Below are positions 26,182 through 34,589 of a stretch of 64,000 nt of DNA, piece by piece (within the stretch, counting starts at the first letter, position 1; every line of letters begins with the position of its first letter). The position numbers and the translations under genes were made by a program. Below the pieces are notes generated by a model. That model saw nothing but the letters and a program-made list of their open reading frames with translations, was not told the origin of the DNA and did no database searches. Source of the stretch: Shimia isoporae (GTDB taxonomy: Bacteria; Pseudomonadota; Alphaproteobacteria; Rhodobacterales; Rhodobacteraceae); NCBI RefSeq assembly GCF_004346865.1, contig NZ_SMGR01000004.1, forward strand, positions 223,657 through 287,656, in the 5' to 3' direction.

Positions 26182-26197
26182 CATACTACTGAGTATG
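26182..26197. promoter_or_regulatory. Candidate TetR operator between the acyl-CoA dehydrogenase operon and its TetR gene
   Basis: CATACT-ACTG-AGTATG is a perfect 6-bp inverted repeat located in the 159-bp divergent region, 64 nt before the acyl-CoA dehydrogenase start and 80 nt before the TetR start. The position suits control of both promoters. Confidence 0.55.
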
Positions 26198-26277
26198 CTG
26201 TCAACGAAGGCCACCCCCACGACGTCGCGTCAGCCGATGCGTCTCACCCAAGGGAAGGTGGCGAGGGGAAGAAGCGA

Positions 26278-26910
26278 ATGACTGCGGCGACCGCGGGTGC
26301 GGACAAAAAACCCATGAGCAAATCCAAGGCTGAAATCCTGGATGCGGCTGCAGAAGTGTTCATGAAACTCGGGGCGGATACGGCCTCGATCGACGACGTT
26401 GCGCGCCACCTTGGAGCTACTAAAGGACGGATTTATCACCATTTTCCGTCCAAAGGCGTGCTGCTGGCCGAAGTATGTCTGCGGGCTGCCGATTTTGTTC
26501 ACGAGGTCGTCGGGCCAGCGGTAGATGCTTCGGCGACACCAGAAGCGAATCTGCGTAGAATGATCGCGCTTCATATTCCGGAAATCCTGCGGACTTTGCC
26601 GTATCACAAAGTCATCATTCAGTCGTACGTCGGCATGAACCAGAAATCCACGACAGCGCTGGAACGGGAGTTGTTTGACCGGATTCGAGTCGAACGCCGT
26701 CAGTACGAAGACATCTTTCGGAACATTCTGAAGGCTGGCATTGAGGATGGAAGCTTTCGTGAGCAAAATTTGTCAATCGCTCTTCAATCCGTGCTTTTGC
26801 TGATCAACGCGCCAGTGTTCTGGTACAAACCGCGCAAGAACGAGCCAACCAACTTTGTCGCTGACCTGACAGATCAATTGGCTGACATGGCTGTTTCTGC
26901 GCTGCGCTGA
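26278..26910 (+). CDS. TetR/AcrR family transcriptional regulator
   Basis: 210-residue regulator. The HTH lies at about 33-62 (TASIDDVARHLGATKGRIYHHFPSKGVLLAEV). The C-terminal half is a helical effector domain of the TetR_C_33-like type with FRNILKAGIEDGSFRE. It is divergent from the operon starting at 26118, which encodes acyl-CoA dehydrogenases, a LIV-type importer and an acyl-CoA synthetase; it is probably the local repressor, released by a CoA thioester or free acid. An inverted repeat at 26182-26197 is a likely site. Confidence 0.88.
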   Translation: MTAATAGADKKPMSKSKAEILDAAAEVFMKLGADTASIDDVARHLGATKGRIYHHFPSKGVLLAEVCLRAADFVHEVVGPAVDASATPEANLRRMIALHIPEILRTLPYHKVIIQSYVGMNQKSTTALERELFDRIRVERRQYEDIFRNILKAGIEDGSFREQNLSIALQSVLLLINAPVFWYKPRKNEPTNFVADLTDQLADMAVSALR

Positions 26911-26987
26911 ACTGATTACGCAGGTTTCGGGTCGAGAGGCCGCACTTGCTCTGACTATCTGTTGTCACACATCAGATGGAGAAGCCC

Positions 26988-27461
26988 ATGTTACAATATA
27001 TTCCAATGCCCACCGAAGAAGTGCGTTCCCTTCAAAGAGGAGACCCGGATGCCTACGGACGCACTCCTGAGCATCAGGTGTCGGATGGCGAAGGCGCACC
27101 ATGTCGCCATTGCTTGAAAAACATTCCCAAAGGAGCCGGTATGCTGGTTGTGGCGCACTGCCCGTTCCCCGAAAAACAACCTTACGCCGAAACTGGCCCG
27201 ATTTTTCTCTGTGCCGATGAATGCGAAGCGCCGACCGACAGGTCCAGCGTGCCCGATGTGTTGGCAAGCTCCGCAAGCTACCTCGTCAAGGGCTACTCCT
27301 CGGACGATCGTATCGTTTACGGCACCGGCGCAATAGTCGCCTCAGAACGTGTAGATTCAGCGGCGCGAGAAATATTGGAACATACAGGCGTCGCTTATGT
27401 TCATGCGAGATCGGCGAGCAACAACTGTTATTTGCTTCGCATAGAGGACAGCCAGAAATAG
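26988..27461 (+). CDS. DUF1203 domain-containing protein
   Basis: 157-residue cytoplasmic protein matching DUF1203: PCRHCLKNIPKGAGMLVVAHCPF, EKQPYAETGPIFLCADECEAP and YGTGAIVASERVDSAAREIL. It has several conserved cysteines (CRHC, C in VAHCPF, C in LCADEC) that might bind metal, but no biochemical role is known for the family. The start at ATG 26988 has GGAGAAG 5 nt upstream; an ATG at 26976 would add four residues. It is a single gene converging with the ABC ATPase at 27475. Confidence 0.8.
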   Translation: MLQYIPMPTEEVRSLQRGDPDAYGRTPEHQVSDGEGAPCRHCLKNIPKGAGMLVVAHCPFPEKQPYAETGPIFLCADECEAPTDRSSVPDVLASSASYLVKGYSSDDRIVYGTGAIVASERVDSAAREILEHTGVAYVHARSASNNCYLLRIEDSQK

Positions 27462-27474
27462 AGGTTGGAGTTCT

Positions 27475-28407
27475 CTAGGATCTTGCTGTCAACTTCAGGA
27501 ACACATCCTCAAGGTCAGCCTGCTCTGTTTTCACGTCAGCAATGGCGATACCAGCTTCGTGTACAGCGCGCAGCACGTCTTCGGCGCTTGTGGCGCGGGC
27601 ATGATAGGTTAGTGCCAATGCGCCGTTGTCACGCAGGCTGACGTCAACTCCATCGAGCTCCGGTAAACGCTCCGACTTGGCGACCGGGTCTATGACCATG
27701 CACTTGCTGTCGATCTGCCCAAGAAGGTTCGCGGTGCTGTCCTGTGTGACCAGTTCGCCGTGGTTGATGATCGCAATTTCGTCGCACATCTCTTCCGCTT
27801 CTTCGAGGTAGTGCGTCGTTAGAATGATTGTCATTCCGCGCTCTGCGTTGAGCTTGCGGATATTTGTCCAGAGCATTTGGCGCAGTTCGATATCAACCCC
27901 TGCTGTCGGTTCATCAAGGACAAGGATTTGGGGGTGATGCACCAGTGCTTTGCCCAAGAGAAGACGCCTACGCATACCTCCAGACAAAGTCCGCGCGTAG
28001 GCTTCTGCCTTGTCGGACAAGCCAACCATCGCGAGAATTTCATCGCTGCGTCTCTGTGCCTTTGGCACGCCATAAAGCCCGGCTTGCACTTCCAATGCCG
28101 CGCGCGGCGTAAAAAATGGATCGAGATTTAGCTCCTGAGGCATGACCCCAATCGCCGCGCGGCTTTGGCGCGGATTTTCATCCTGATCAAAGCCCCAAAT
28201 GCGGACTGAGCCTTCAGTTTTGGTCACGAGGCCGGCCATGATGTTGATCATCGTGGATTTTCCGGCTCCGTTGGGCCCCAAAAGTCCAAAGATTGACCCT
28301 GATGGAATGGTCAGGTCGACGCCTTTCAGGGCATGTTTCTCAGGCTCGTTGCGCCCGCCGCGGTAGGTCTTTTTCAGTCCGTTGATTTCGATCGCATTAC
28401 GGGTCAT
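27475..28407 (-). CDS. ABC transporter ATP-binding protein (ABC-2/NodI-like), orphan
   Basis: 310-residue ATPase. Walker A LLGPNGAGKST, Q-loop GVMPQELNLD, signature TLSGGMRRRLLLGKAL, Walker B ILVLDEPTAGVD, H-loop LTTHYLEEAE, and an 80-residue C-terminal extension (DUF4162-like) as in YadG/CcmA/NodI-type exporters. No permease gene is adjacent, so its partner must be elsewhere. The ATG at 28405-28407 gives the family N-terminus (MTRNAIEINGLKKTY); an upstream in-frame ATG at 28539 would add 44 unlikely residues overlapping the next promoter region. Confidence 0.85.
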   Translation of the reverse strand: MTRNAIEINGLKKTYRGGRNEPEKHALKGVDLTIPSGSIFGLLGPNGAGKSTMINIMAGLVTKTEGSVRIWGFDQDENPRQSRAAIGVMPQELNLDPFFTPRAALEVQAGLYGVPKAQRRSDEILAMVGLSDKAEAYARTLSGGMRRRLLLGKALVHHPQILVLDEPTAGVDIELRQMLWTNIRKLNAERGMTIILTTHYLEEAEEMCDEIAIINHGELVTQDSTANLLGQIDSKCMVIDPVAKSERLPELDGVDVSLRDNGALALTYHARATSAEDVLRAVHEAGIAIADVKTEQADLEDVFLKLTARS

Positions 28408-28513
28408 GGCTGCTCTTGCTCCTCGCTGCGCAATCCCTATTATCGCTGCCTGACCAAAGCCGCCAGACCCTAGAGCCTTGCGGTACCAAGACTTTGCCAA
28501 GGAAACCCCAGAT

Positions 28514-28696
28514 ATGACCATCGAGGCACCGGAGACCAAAATCGTGGATAGCTATCGCATTTCCTGTGATGGCGGCGAAGGCGCGCTGGGTCATCCGCGC
28601 GTTTGGTTGCAGATTCCCAACGAACACGGCTGGGTCGAATGTCCGTATTGCGACGCCAAGTACGTGCACAAGGATTTTGCCGATAAGGTCGAGTAA
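28514..28696 (+). CDS. Zinc-finger (CHCC) protein, NDUFS6-like
   Basis: 60-residue protein of the zf-CHCC family. The zinc ligands are Cys18 and His27 ([17 protein letters not shown]) and Cys43 and Cys46 ([10 protein letters not shown]). Homologues in alphaproteobacteria correspond to the mitochondrial complex I accessory subunit NDUFS6, so a role in NADH dehydrogenase assembly or stability is expected, although no nuo genes are near. The ATG at 28514 is preferred over 28478 because AAGGAA lies just upstream and the protein then has the usual length. Confidence 0.85.
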   Translation: MTIEAPETKIVDSYRISCDGGEGALGHPRVWLQIPNEHGWVECPYCDAKYVHKDFADKVE

Positions 28697-28711
28697 GCTT
28701 GGCAGGGACGC

Positions 28712-29938
28712 CTAGTCGATACCCAGTTCTTCTTTGGCCGCCTGATTGCCTTGCTCGGCAGCGCGACGCAGAAACTTCAGGTATTGTTTTGGATCGGCGC
28801 CCACCAGAGTACCGTCGCGGTAAATTTCGGCTAGCGCCATGCTTGCCCCGCCACGACCCGCATTTGAAGCTTCTTCTAGAAAGTATAGGGCTTCGATGTT
28901 GACGCGACCGGGCACTTTTTCAGCCATGATCTCTTTGCCCAGCAACTCTTGAGCTTGCGGGTATCCTTCGTAGGCTGCAGAACTCAAAAGCGAATAAGCC
29001 TCTTCGGTCTTGCTGATGTTGTCAGCATGTTCGTTGATGTAGAATCGCGCAAGATTGTACTTGCCGACGATGCTTCCACGCAGGTGCGACATCCGGAAGA
29101 ACTTCTCGGCCTGACCCAGGTCTTTGTCGGTATAGTCGCCGTCCCAGTAGAGGATTGCCAGATGGTTGAGCGCCATCGGGTGACCGTAGTTTTCTCCGGC
29201 CTCAAAAAGAACGCGAAACGCCTCGGGGTCTCCTGCCTTGTCGAGCGCCCGACCAAGTTGATACAGCATCTGAATGCGTTCTTGTCCGTTAGAATGCGCC
29301 ACCGCCTCTCGACAGGACGCAACTGCTACGTCCGCATAAAGGTCCCCCCACTTAACCCCTTCTTCCACCATCCGTCGTTCGTCCCACGGATGAGCAGCCT
29401 GTTGATCGCAATCCGATTTTGACTGACCTGCAGAATGCCGTCTGTCGTCTTCAAGCGCTGCACGAAACGGGCCTAGTTTGTTGACCAGTTGTGAGATGGC
29501 CTTTCTCGAGCCCTTCAGCGGAAAAGCATACCTGCCGGAACCCGCAGCGATCCTGAGTTCGTTGCCGGACATGAGCAATTCCAGTTCGGCATCTTCGAGC
29601 CAGAAGAACAACATGTCGTGTCCTTCAATCGGGGAGGGATCCACCGATCTTTTCGCACCCGGAATCTCTCTGGAAAACACCTCGCCTTTTTTCAGAACTT
29701 CAAATTTGACTTGTCCGTCCTGATCAAACGGCCAGATGGAAATCGCAAGCATCCAACGGTTCGCCTGAAGGTCCAAAGCGACGCCGGCGACGTGGCCCTG
29801 CTTGTTTATTCGCGCAAGATCAGAACCCTCGTCTGCTCCGGTGGATTGGGCTGAAATGAACTCCCATTCCGATGCTGTCACCGGTGCCGAAGCGACGGCA
29901 AAAACGACTGCAAGAGCCAAGAGCAAACGTTTAATCAT
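28712..29938 (-). CDS. Secreted Sel1/TPR-like repeat protein
   Basis: 408 residues with a signal peptide (MIKRLLLALAVVFAVASAPVTA, residues 1-22). A beta-rich N-terminal half follows (about 23-180). From about residue 200 onward there are four to five Sel1-type repeats (AFRVLFEAGENYGHPMALNHLA, AEKFFRMSHLRGSIVGKYNLA, AYSLLSSAAYEGYPQAQELLG, YLKFLRRAAEQGNQAAKEELG). Such proteins act as periplasmic scaffolds; no partner is indicated here. The start at 29936-29938 follows GGGAGGGG. It converges with the zinc-finger gene. Confidence 0.82.
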   Translation of the reverse strand: MIKRLLLALAVVFAVASAPVTASEWEFISAQSTGADEGSDLARINKQGHVAGVALDLQANRWMLAISIWPFDQDGQVKFEVLKKGEVFSREIPGAKRSVDPSPIEGHDMLFFWLEDAELELLMSGNELRIAAGSGRYAFPLKGSRKAISQLVNKLGPFRAALEDDRRHSAGQSKSDCDQQAAHPWDERRMVEEGVKWGDLYADVAVASCREAVAHSNGQERIQMLYQLGRALDKAGDPEAFRVLFEAGENYGHPMALNHLAILYWDGDYTDKDLGQAEKFFRMSHLRGSIVGKYNLARFYINEHADNISKTEEAYSLLSSAAYEGYPQAQELLGKEIMAEKVPGRVNIEALYFLEEASNAGRGGASMALAEIYRDGTLVGADPKQYLKFLRRAAEQGNQAAKEELGID

Positions 29939-30035
29939 ATCCCCTCCCACCGCGCGCTTGGTGTTAAAAGTCTTTGATCGCACGGTTGTGCGCCCATTTA
30001 AACGCAGACGAGGTGGAAAAAGCAAATATGCGGGA

Positions 30036-30695
30036 TCAGAGATGTGTCTGGGCGAATTGCCGTTCTGGCGCCTCAAGGTGGGAAATCATGTTGAACTGAA
30101 CCAGCAGCGGTTCGCTCAAGACCATCTGCCAGCGATGTACCGACGTATTCTGGATCGCCAGACACATGCGCGCCCATCCATTCACGTCAAGAGCAAGGGT
30201 TTGTCTCAAAACGGTTCCGATTAAACCGCCAGAGGTCACCACGAGCGCGCGGCCCTGACCCTCGGCAATTTCAGCCATTGCGTCGCGCACCCTTGCCGCA
30301 AAAGCGGCATGTGTTTCCGGCACACCTTCGATTTCGCCGCGCTCCCATGCCCCCAGAACGGTTGGAAGGTGGCGCACGAAGCCCTCGCGTTCTGTAGGCA
30401 CTTCCAGACCATGCTGCTCCTCCATCAACTGGCTGAGCGTAAAGTAGGCAAACTCATTTAGGCGTGGATCCTCGACAATCTCAGCATGATCCTGCGCCCG
30501 CATGCCCATGGCAGTTTCGCGGTGCCGCCGCATTGCCCCCGTATAGACACGCTGAAATCGGTCACCCGTCGCTTGCATATGTTCGCCAAGCCAGGCGGCT
30601 TGCTGATGCCCCAACTCGGACAAGCGGTCATAGCTTACTTCGTCGCGCGCTTCTGTGTTGGCCTGTCCGTGGCGGACCAGTGTGATGTGCGGCAT
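30036..30695 (-). CDS. Histidine phosphatase family protein
   Basis: 219-residue phosphoglycerate mutase-like enzyme. The catalytic LVRHGQA is at the N-terminus (His8), a second Arg/His environment is in YTGAMRRHRETA, the acid in LNEFAYF, and VVTSGGLIGTVLR carries a changed RHG motif: the usual second catalytic His in SHG/THG is Ser-Gly-Gly here. Phosphatase activity is therefore less certain. The start is the ATG at 30693-30695 with GGGAG upstream; in-frame sequence further up is not conserved-looking. Confidence 0.82.
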   Translation of the reverse strand: MPHITLVRHGQANTEARDEVSYDRLSELGHQQAAWLGEHMQATGDRFQRVYTGAMRRHRETAMGMRAQDHAEIVEDPRLNEFAYFTLSQLMEEQHGLEVPTEREGFVRHLPTVLGAWERGEIEGVPETHAAFAARVRDAMAEIAEGQGRALVVTSGGLIGTVLRQTLALDVNGWARMCLAIQNTSVHRWQMVLSEPLLVQFNMISHLEAPERQFAQTHL

Positions 30696-30871
30696 TGGTG
30701 GCTCCCTTCGCTTGGAACCTTGAGTAAGCCACGTGCGAAGTTTGCGAAAGGGGGGATGACGCAAGGGCGGATTTTCGCGCGAAGTATTCCGAAAATGGGG
30801 CAATTGGAGACTTGCGATTGCGGGTGTCCTCAGCGTCGTTATGGTGTCGGCGAAAGTGCTTGGAGGCTGTG

Positions 30872-32071
30872 ATGAAAATCAATCCGGATCGCTTTTTGAA
30901 AGACCTGCACACGTTGCGTTCCTTCGGTGCGTCAGGCGTTGGCAAGGGCGTTGTGAGACCTGCGTTCTCTGCTGCTGACATTGCATCGAGGGAATGGTTG
31001 CTGGCTCAATTCGAAGCTGCGGGGCTAACGCCTCATGTCGACCCAGTCGGCTCTGTTTGGGGGCTGGCGGAGGCACCCTCGCTCCTTTTGGGATCGCACT
31101 CCGATAGCCAACCAGAAGGCGGCTGGCTTGATGGCGCGTTGGGTGTCATAGCGGGACTGGAAGTCGCGCGCGCCGCCAAGGAAGCGGGCGGTCCCTCCGT
31201 GTCCGTCGTATCCTTTCAGGACGAAGAAGGACGGTTCGGCGGCACCACCGCAAGCTCTATCTGGGCGGGCGGTGTTTCGCTCGAGGAGGCCGACAAATTT
31301 GCGGATTTCGAAGGCGTTACCTTCGCCGAGGCGCGCAAGTCCATGGCGCACCTCGCCGGTGACTTTGTGGATCACAGCCAATTCACAGGCTTCATTGAAA
31401 TGCATATCGAGCAAGGGCCTTGGCTGGATCAGGCCCGCGAGGCCATCGGTGTTGTCACGGACATTGTCGGCATTCGCGATCTCAATGTTACATTCGACGG
31501 TGACCAGAACCACGCAGGAACTACGCCGATGCATTTCAGGCGCGATGCAGTTCAAGGCATGGTCGCGGCGATAAGCCAGATCAATACGGCTTTTGCACCC
31601 GTTGTCTCCGAGAGTACCGTTTGGACCAATGGTCATATCACGCCGCATCCCAATGCCAGCTCCATCGTACCTGGTCAGGTGCGTTTTTCCATGCAGTGGC
31701 GGGACCGCGACACCGTTCGTCTGGATCAAATGGAGAGAATTATTCGCGATACCGTTGAGGCGGTCGCCAACGCCCGTGGATTAGGATTTAAGATCAGCGA
31801 CTATTGGGCCTTGGAGCCCGTTTCTATGGATGAGAGGCTTAGGAGGGCCTTGGCGGATTCTGCAGAGATCACGGCCCCGGGCAAATGGCGTGCCATGCCA
31901 TCTGGCGCGTTGCACGATGCTACATGTGTGTCCGCACTGATGCCTGTGGCGATGTTGTTTGTTCCGTCCATTAATGGGATCAGTCACGCGTTTTCCGAAG
32001 ACACAAAAGAGAACGATTTGGTGACGGGTCTGACGGTCCTGTCGCGGGCCGTGGAACGACTGACGAACTAG
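30872..32071 (+). CDS. M20-family Zn-dependent amidohydrolase (hydantoinase/carbamoylase type)
   Basis: 399 residues, like N-carbamoyl-L-amino acid hydrolases, beta-ureidopropionases and allantoate amidohydrolases. Metal ligands are visible in [20 protein letters not shown] (His and Asp), [11 protein letters not shown] (tandem Glu) and MHIEQGP (His). The dimerisation-lobe motif [10 protein letters not shown] and the late SGALHDA and GISHAFSED are as in the family. It should cleave an N-carbamoyl or related amide in nucleobase or hydantoin catabolism; the substrate cannot be assigned. GGAGG lies 5 nt before ATG 30872. Its end overlaps the convergent WGR gene by 4 nt. Confidence 0.88.
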   Translation: MKINPDRFLKDLHTLRSFGASGVGKGVVRPAFSAADIASREWLLAQFEAAGLTPHVDPVGSVWGLAEAPSLLLGSHSDSQPEGGWLDGALGVIAGLEVARAAKEAGGPSVSVVSFQDEEGRFGGTTASSIWAGGVSLEEADKFADFEGVTFAEARKSMAHLAGDFVDHSQFTGFIEMHIEQGPWLDQAREAIGVVTDIVGIRDLNVTFDGDQNHAGTTPMHFRRDAVQGMVAAISQINTAFAPVVSESTVWTNGHITPHPNASSIVPGQVRFSMQWRDRDTVRLDQMERIIRDTVEAVANARGLGFKISDYWALEPVSMDERLRRALADSAEITAPGKWRAMPSGALHDATCVSALMPVAMLFVPSINGISHAFSEDTKENDLVTGLTVLSRAVERLTN

Positions 32072-32295
32072 TCTCGGGCGTATCCGCGACGCAAGGCACG
32101 GCGGCGATACCTGTCGGCCGCATTGGAGGCTTCGCGCAGGTTGCCAAAAATGTTGACGCAGCTTGCTCCCTTTCCGCCGGACACACCCCATTCTCGCATT
32201 ACGGAAACCTCCTCAAAGAGGTTCATCGCGATTTCTACGCGGTAGTAGCGCGGGCGGGTTTTCAGAGATGGCTTATAAAGGATGCAGATGGCCAT
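32068..32295 (-). CDS. Small WGR domain-containing protein
   Basis: 75 residues, essentially one WGR-like domain: [56 protein letters not shown]. The Trp-Gly pair reads W-G-V in place of W-G-R. Stand-alone WGR proteins are common in Rhodobacteraceae; the domain binds nucleic acid in PARP proteins, but the role here is unknown. AGGA lies upstream. The stop overlaps the stop of the convergent amidohydrolase gene by 4 nt. Confidence 0.75.
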   Translation of the reverse strand: MAICILYKPSLKTRPRYYRVEIAMNLFEEVSVMREWGVSGGKGASCVNIFGNLREASNAADRYRRRALRRGYARD

Positions 32296-32367
32296 GAGAG
32301 AATCCTATCGCGCCGTGAATCACGGCGCAATAGGGACTGTTTTCTGGATTTGGAACGCCGGGACTGG

Positions 32368-32649
32368 TCAGGTTAGTAGTACGATGTCCGATCCCCCCGC
32401 GGACCGACGCAAATCATGCACTTCAGCCAGGTCTGGATCATTGATCCATCCGAGCGCACTGTCCTTGTCCGGAAAGGACAGAATTGCGGCCACATCTGGC
32501 AAATCGGGCGTGCCGTCTATTGGTATGGCGGAGCCGCTGCCCTGTTCAACTTTGCCGCCGTGACGAGCAAGTGCGTCGCCTGCCTTTTCCCGATACTGCG
32601 CAAGCGCGTCCGGATTCGTCACAGTCAGCTTTGCATAGGCATATATCAT
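32368..32649 (-). CDS. DUF1330 family protein
   Basis: 93-residue ferredoxin-like dimeric alpha/beta barrel protein (DUF1330): MIYAYAKLTVTNPDALAQYREKA, the GGK strand, AAILSFPDKDSALGWINDPDLAEV. The family has no firmly known reaction. GGGAGAAG stands before the ATG. It is divergent from the LysR gene at 32746, whose regulator may control it. Confidence 0.82.
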   Translation of the reverse strand: MIYAYAKLTVTNPDALAQYREKAGDALARHGGKVEQGSGSAIPIDGTPDLPDVAAILSFPDKDSALGWINDPDLAEVHDLRRSAGGSDIVLLT

Positions 32650-32725
32650 TCTCTTCTCCCATTGAATTCACACCATTAAACTAGCGATGCGCTTCCGTTG
32701 CGAAAACGCGTGGAAATGCAGCAAA

Positions 32726-32745
32726 GACATGCAACAATGCATGTC
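32726..32745. promoter_or_regulatory. Inverted repeat at the LysR start, candidate operator
   Basis: GACATGC (32726-32732), AACAAT, GCATGTC (32739-32745) is a perfect 7-bp inverted repeat in the divergent DUF1330/LysR region, directly abutting the chosen LysR start codon. ATGC-N6-GCAT fits the T-N11-A-like half-site geometry of LysR-type sites. Confidence 0.45.
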
Positions 32746-33618
32746 ATGGATATAGATTGGGATGATCTGCGCACCGTTTTGCATTTGGTCCGAGGCGGCT
32801 CTTTGGCGGCAGCCGGTGTAACGCTGGGCATAAACTATACTACCGTGGCGCGCCGCATTGCTCGCATCGAGGCGACCCTTGATGTGATCCTTTTTGAGCG
32901 GCTTGCTGATGGTTACCGACCTACCAAAGCGGCGTTACAGGTTGCCGAACACGCCGCCGCGATGGAGGCGCGAGAACTCGATATGTTGCGGGAACTTCAA
33001 GGTCAGGATCAGCGTTTATCAGGCAAACTGGTCTTGACCGCTCCGCAATTGATGATCGGTCCGTTTGTCGCGCCGGTGATCCAACGCTTCGTACGAGAAC
33101 ATCCTGACGTAAGCGTTGAGTTGAAGGCCAGTAACGAGCTTGCGGATTTGACCCGTCGCGAGGCCGATCTCGCAGTCAGAATTAGCAATGAACCCGGCGA
33201 CACTCTGACCGGTCTTCGGATTGCACCGCAAGAGACAGCGAGCTTTGCCGCTCCTGTCTGGGCCGAGCGAATGGCCGCAGGTTGCGAGGCACCCATAGAT
33301 TGGATTGTCTACGAGCAGTACACGAAAGTCCCCAAAGCCGCTTTGGCGAAGTTTCCAAACAGTAGAGTTGTCCTGACATGCAATGACATGGCGGCCATGA
33401 TTGGAGCCGCCGTGTCAGGTTTAGGTGTAGTGCGGATGCCAATGTTTCTGGGGCGGCATACTCAAGGGCTGGTCCAGGTTCCCGCCCTCGAACCACAAAC
33501 CTACATGGATATCTGGCTTGTCGGTCATCCCGATGTTTGGCGTTCAGCCAAAGTCAGCGCGTTTCGCGAGATGTTGGTACCGGAGTTCAAGTCGCGTCGG
33601 GACGAGTTTGTTGCTTAA
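32746..33618 (+). CDS. LysR family transcriptional regulator
   Basis: 290-residue LTTR. The N-terminal winged HTH (DWDDLRTVLHLVRGGSLAAAGVTLGINYTTVARRIARIEATL) is of the subtype that begins with WDDLR. The C-terminal substrate-binding domain follows from about residue 90 (LSGKLVLTAPQLMIGPFVAPVIQRFVREHPDVSVEL). The ATG at 32746 gives the usual start; 32737 is an alternative. No clear ribosome-binding site is present, and an inverted repeat covers the initiation region. The probable target is the divergent DUF1330 gene or itself. The inducer is unknown. Confidence 0.85.
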   Translation: MDIDWDDLRTVLHLVRGGSLAAAGVTLGINYTTVARRIARIEATLDVILFERLADGYRPTKAALQVAEHAAAMEARELDMLRELQGQDQRLSGKLVLTAPQLMIGPFVAPVIQRFVREHPDVSVELKASNELADLTRREADLAVRISNEPGDTLTGLRIAPQETASFAAPVWAERMAAGCEAPIDWIVYEQYTKVPKAALAKFPNSRVVLTCNDMAAMIGAAVSGLGVVRMPMFLGRHTQGLVQVPALEPQTYMDIWLVGHPDVWRSAKVSAFREMLVPEFKSRRDEFVA

Positions 33619-33621
33619 CCA

Positions 33622-33978
33622 CTATTCAATCGGCAACCCGTTTAGGCGGAGGAATGACAACTTGTCCCAGTACCCGCGTTGAAAGGTGATAAACCCGTCC
33701 ACGACGGTAAAGAACCCACAGCCGCGCAAGCCGATCGGGTCGCTCCATTCCAGCGCAGCCACGTCGCCAGCATCATGTATCGCCTCCACGATGCACACCA
33801 TCTTGGTGGCCGCGAATTCGATCTCGAACATGCGCCGGATATTGTCGCGCCCAACTACGGGTTCTTGTGTCACCTGATGATTGGTGGCGTCGTTTGCGTA
33901 CAAGGCGGCAATGCCGTCAACATCCGCATCATTGAACCTTTGCACCCAGAGTTCCACGGTTTTCTTTGCTGTTCTCAA
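33622..33978 (-). CDS. SnoaL-like / NTF2-fold protein
   Basis: 118-residue NTF2-like polyketide-cyclase/SnoaL-type domain: VELWVQRFNDADVDGIAALYANDATNHQ, VVGRDNIRRMFEIEFA, AALEWSDPIGLRGCGFFTVVDGFITFQRGYWDKL. These folds bind small ligands or catalyse isomerisations and cyclisations; no specific activity can be given. The start codon is TTG (33976-33978) with AGGACA 7 nt upstream; there is no suitable ATG nearby. It converges with the LysR gene, with a 3-nt gap. Confidence 0.78.
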   Translation of the reverse strand: MRTAKKTVELWVQRFNDADVDGIAALYANDATNHQVTQEPVVGRDNIRRMFEIEFAATKMVCIVEAIHDAGDVAALEWSDPIGLRGCGFFTVVDGFITFQRGYWDKLSFLRLNGLPIE

Positions 33979-33992
33979 GAGCTTGTCCTGTC

Positions 33993-34032
33993 AAAAAAAT
34001 TCCCCGCAGCCGATGGTCTGGTCTGCGGGGAA
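33993..34032 (-). terminator. Rho-independent terminator of the MAPEG gene
   Basis: On the minus strand TTCCCCGCAG and CTGCGGGGAA form a perfect 10-bp stem with a 13-nt loop, followed by TTTTTTT. It overlaps the leader of the SnoaL-like gene. Confidence 0.88.
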
Positions 34033-34056
34033 GGCGGGAGTGATCCGTGAGATTTC

Positions 34057-34455
34057 TTAGGTGACACCCAGCACATGTAGCGCCATGAGTCCCATCGCGC
34101 TGACCGCAACCACAAAGGCCAACGTTCGCAGCACGATGATGCCAAACAGATAGATGATGTAATGTGCGACCAGACCATAGAAAAAGATCATCGCTAACGT
34201 GCCGGCATAAACATCATCCGGTGCCCGCATAATCGCCATAAGGGCAAGCACAGCAAAGGGGAGGAAGGCCTCTATGGCCACTTTGTGAGCGCGCTTGGCG
34301 CGTTGTGCCCATTGCGATTGCGGAATGGCATCTGGGCTCGGGTTGGCAAGGGCTCCCATAAGGCCCCGCACCAGCACCCTGTCGATGATATACGGGGCCC
34401 AAGCCAATCCGACCCAAAGGGCGGTCAGAGCGGTGTAATGCTCAAGCTCGGTCAT
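34057..34455 (-). CDS. MAPEG family membrane protein
   Basis: 132-residue inner-membrane protein with four hydrophobic helices (about 8-25, 62-80, 88-106, 108-130). MAPEG signatures are ALWVGLAWAPYIIDRVL near the start and RAKRAHKVAIEAFLPFAVLAL in the middle; Asn-rich loop and basic residues fit the glutathione-binding face. Eukaryotic relatives are microsomal glutathione transferases; the bacterial role is undefined. AAGG precedes the ATG, and a terminator lies directly downstream. Confidence 0.85.
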   Translation of the reverse strand: MTELEHYTALTALWVGLAWAPYIIDRVLVRGLMGALANPSPDAIPQSQWAQRAKRAHKVAIEAFLPFAVLALMAIMRAPDDVYAGTLAMIFFYGLVAHYIIYLFGIIVLRTLAFVVAVSAMGLMALHVLGVT

Positions 34456-34589
34456 ATCATCAACCTTTCAAACGCAGGCCAAATAGGCCCGCAACGCCAC
34501 TTAACAATGAAAGCAGTGTAGCCTATTTAGTGCGAGAAATCTACGTTCCGCGTATATGCAGGGTTATGTGCTAGATATTGTGGGAAAAA

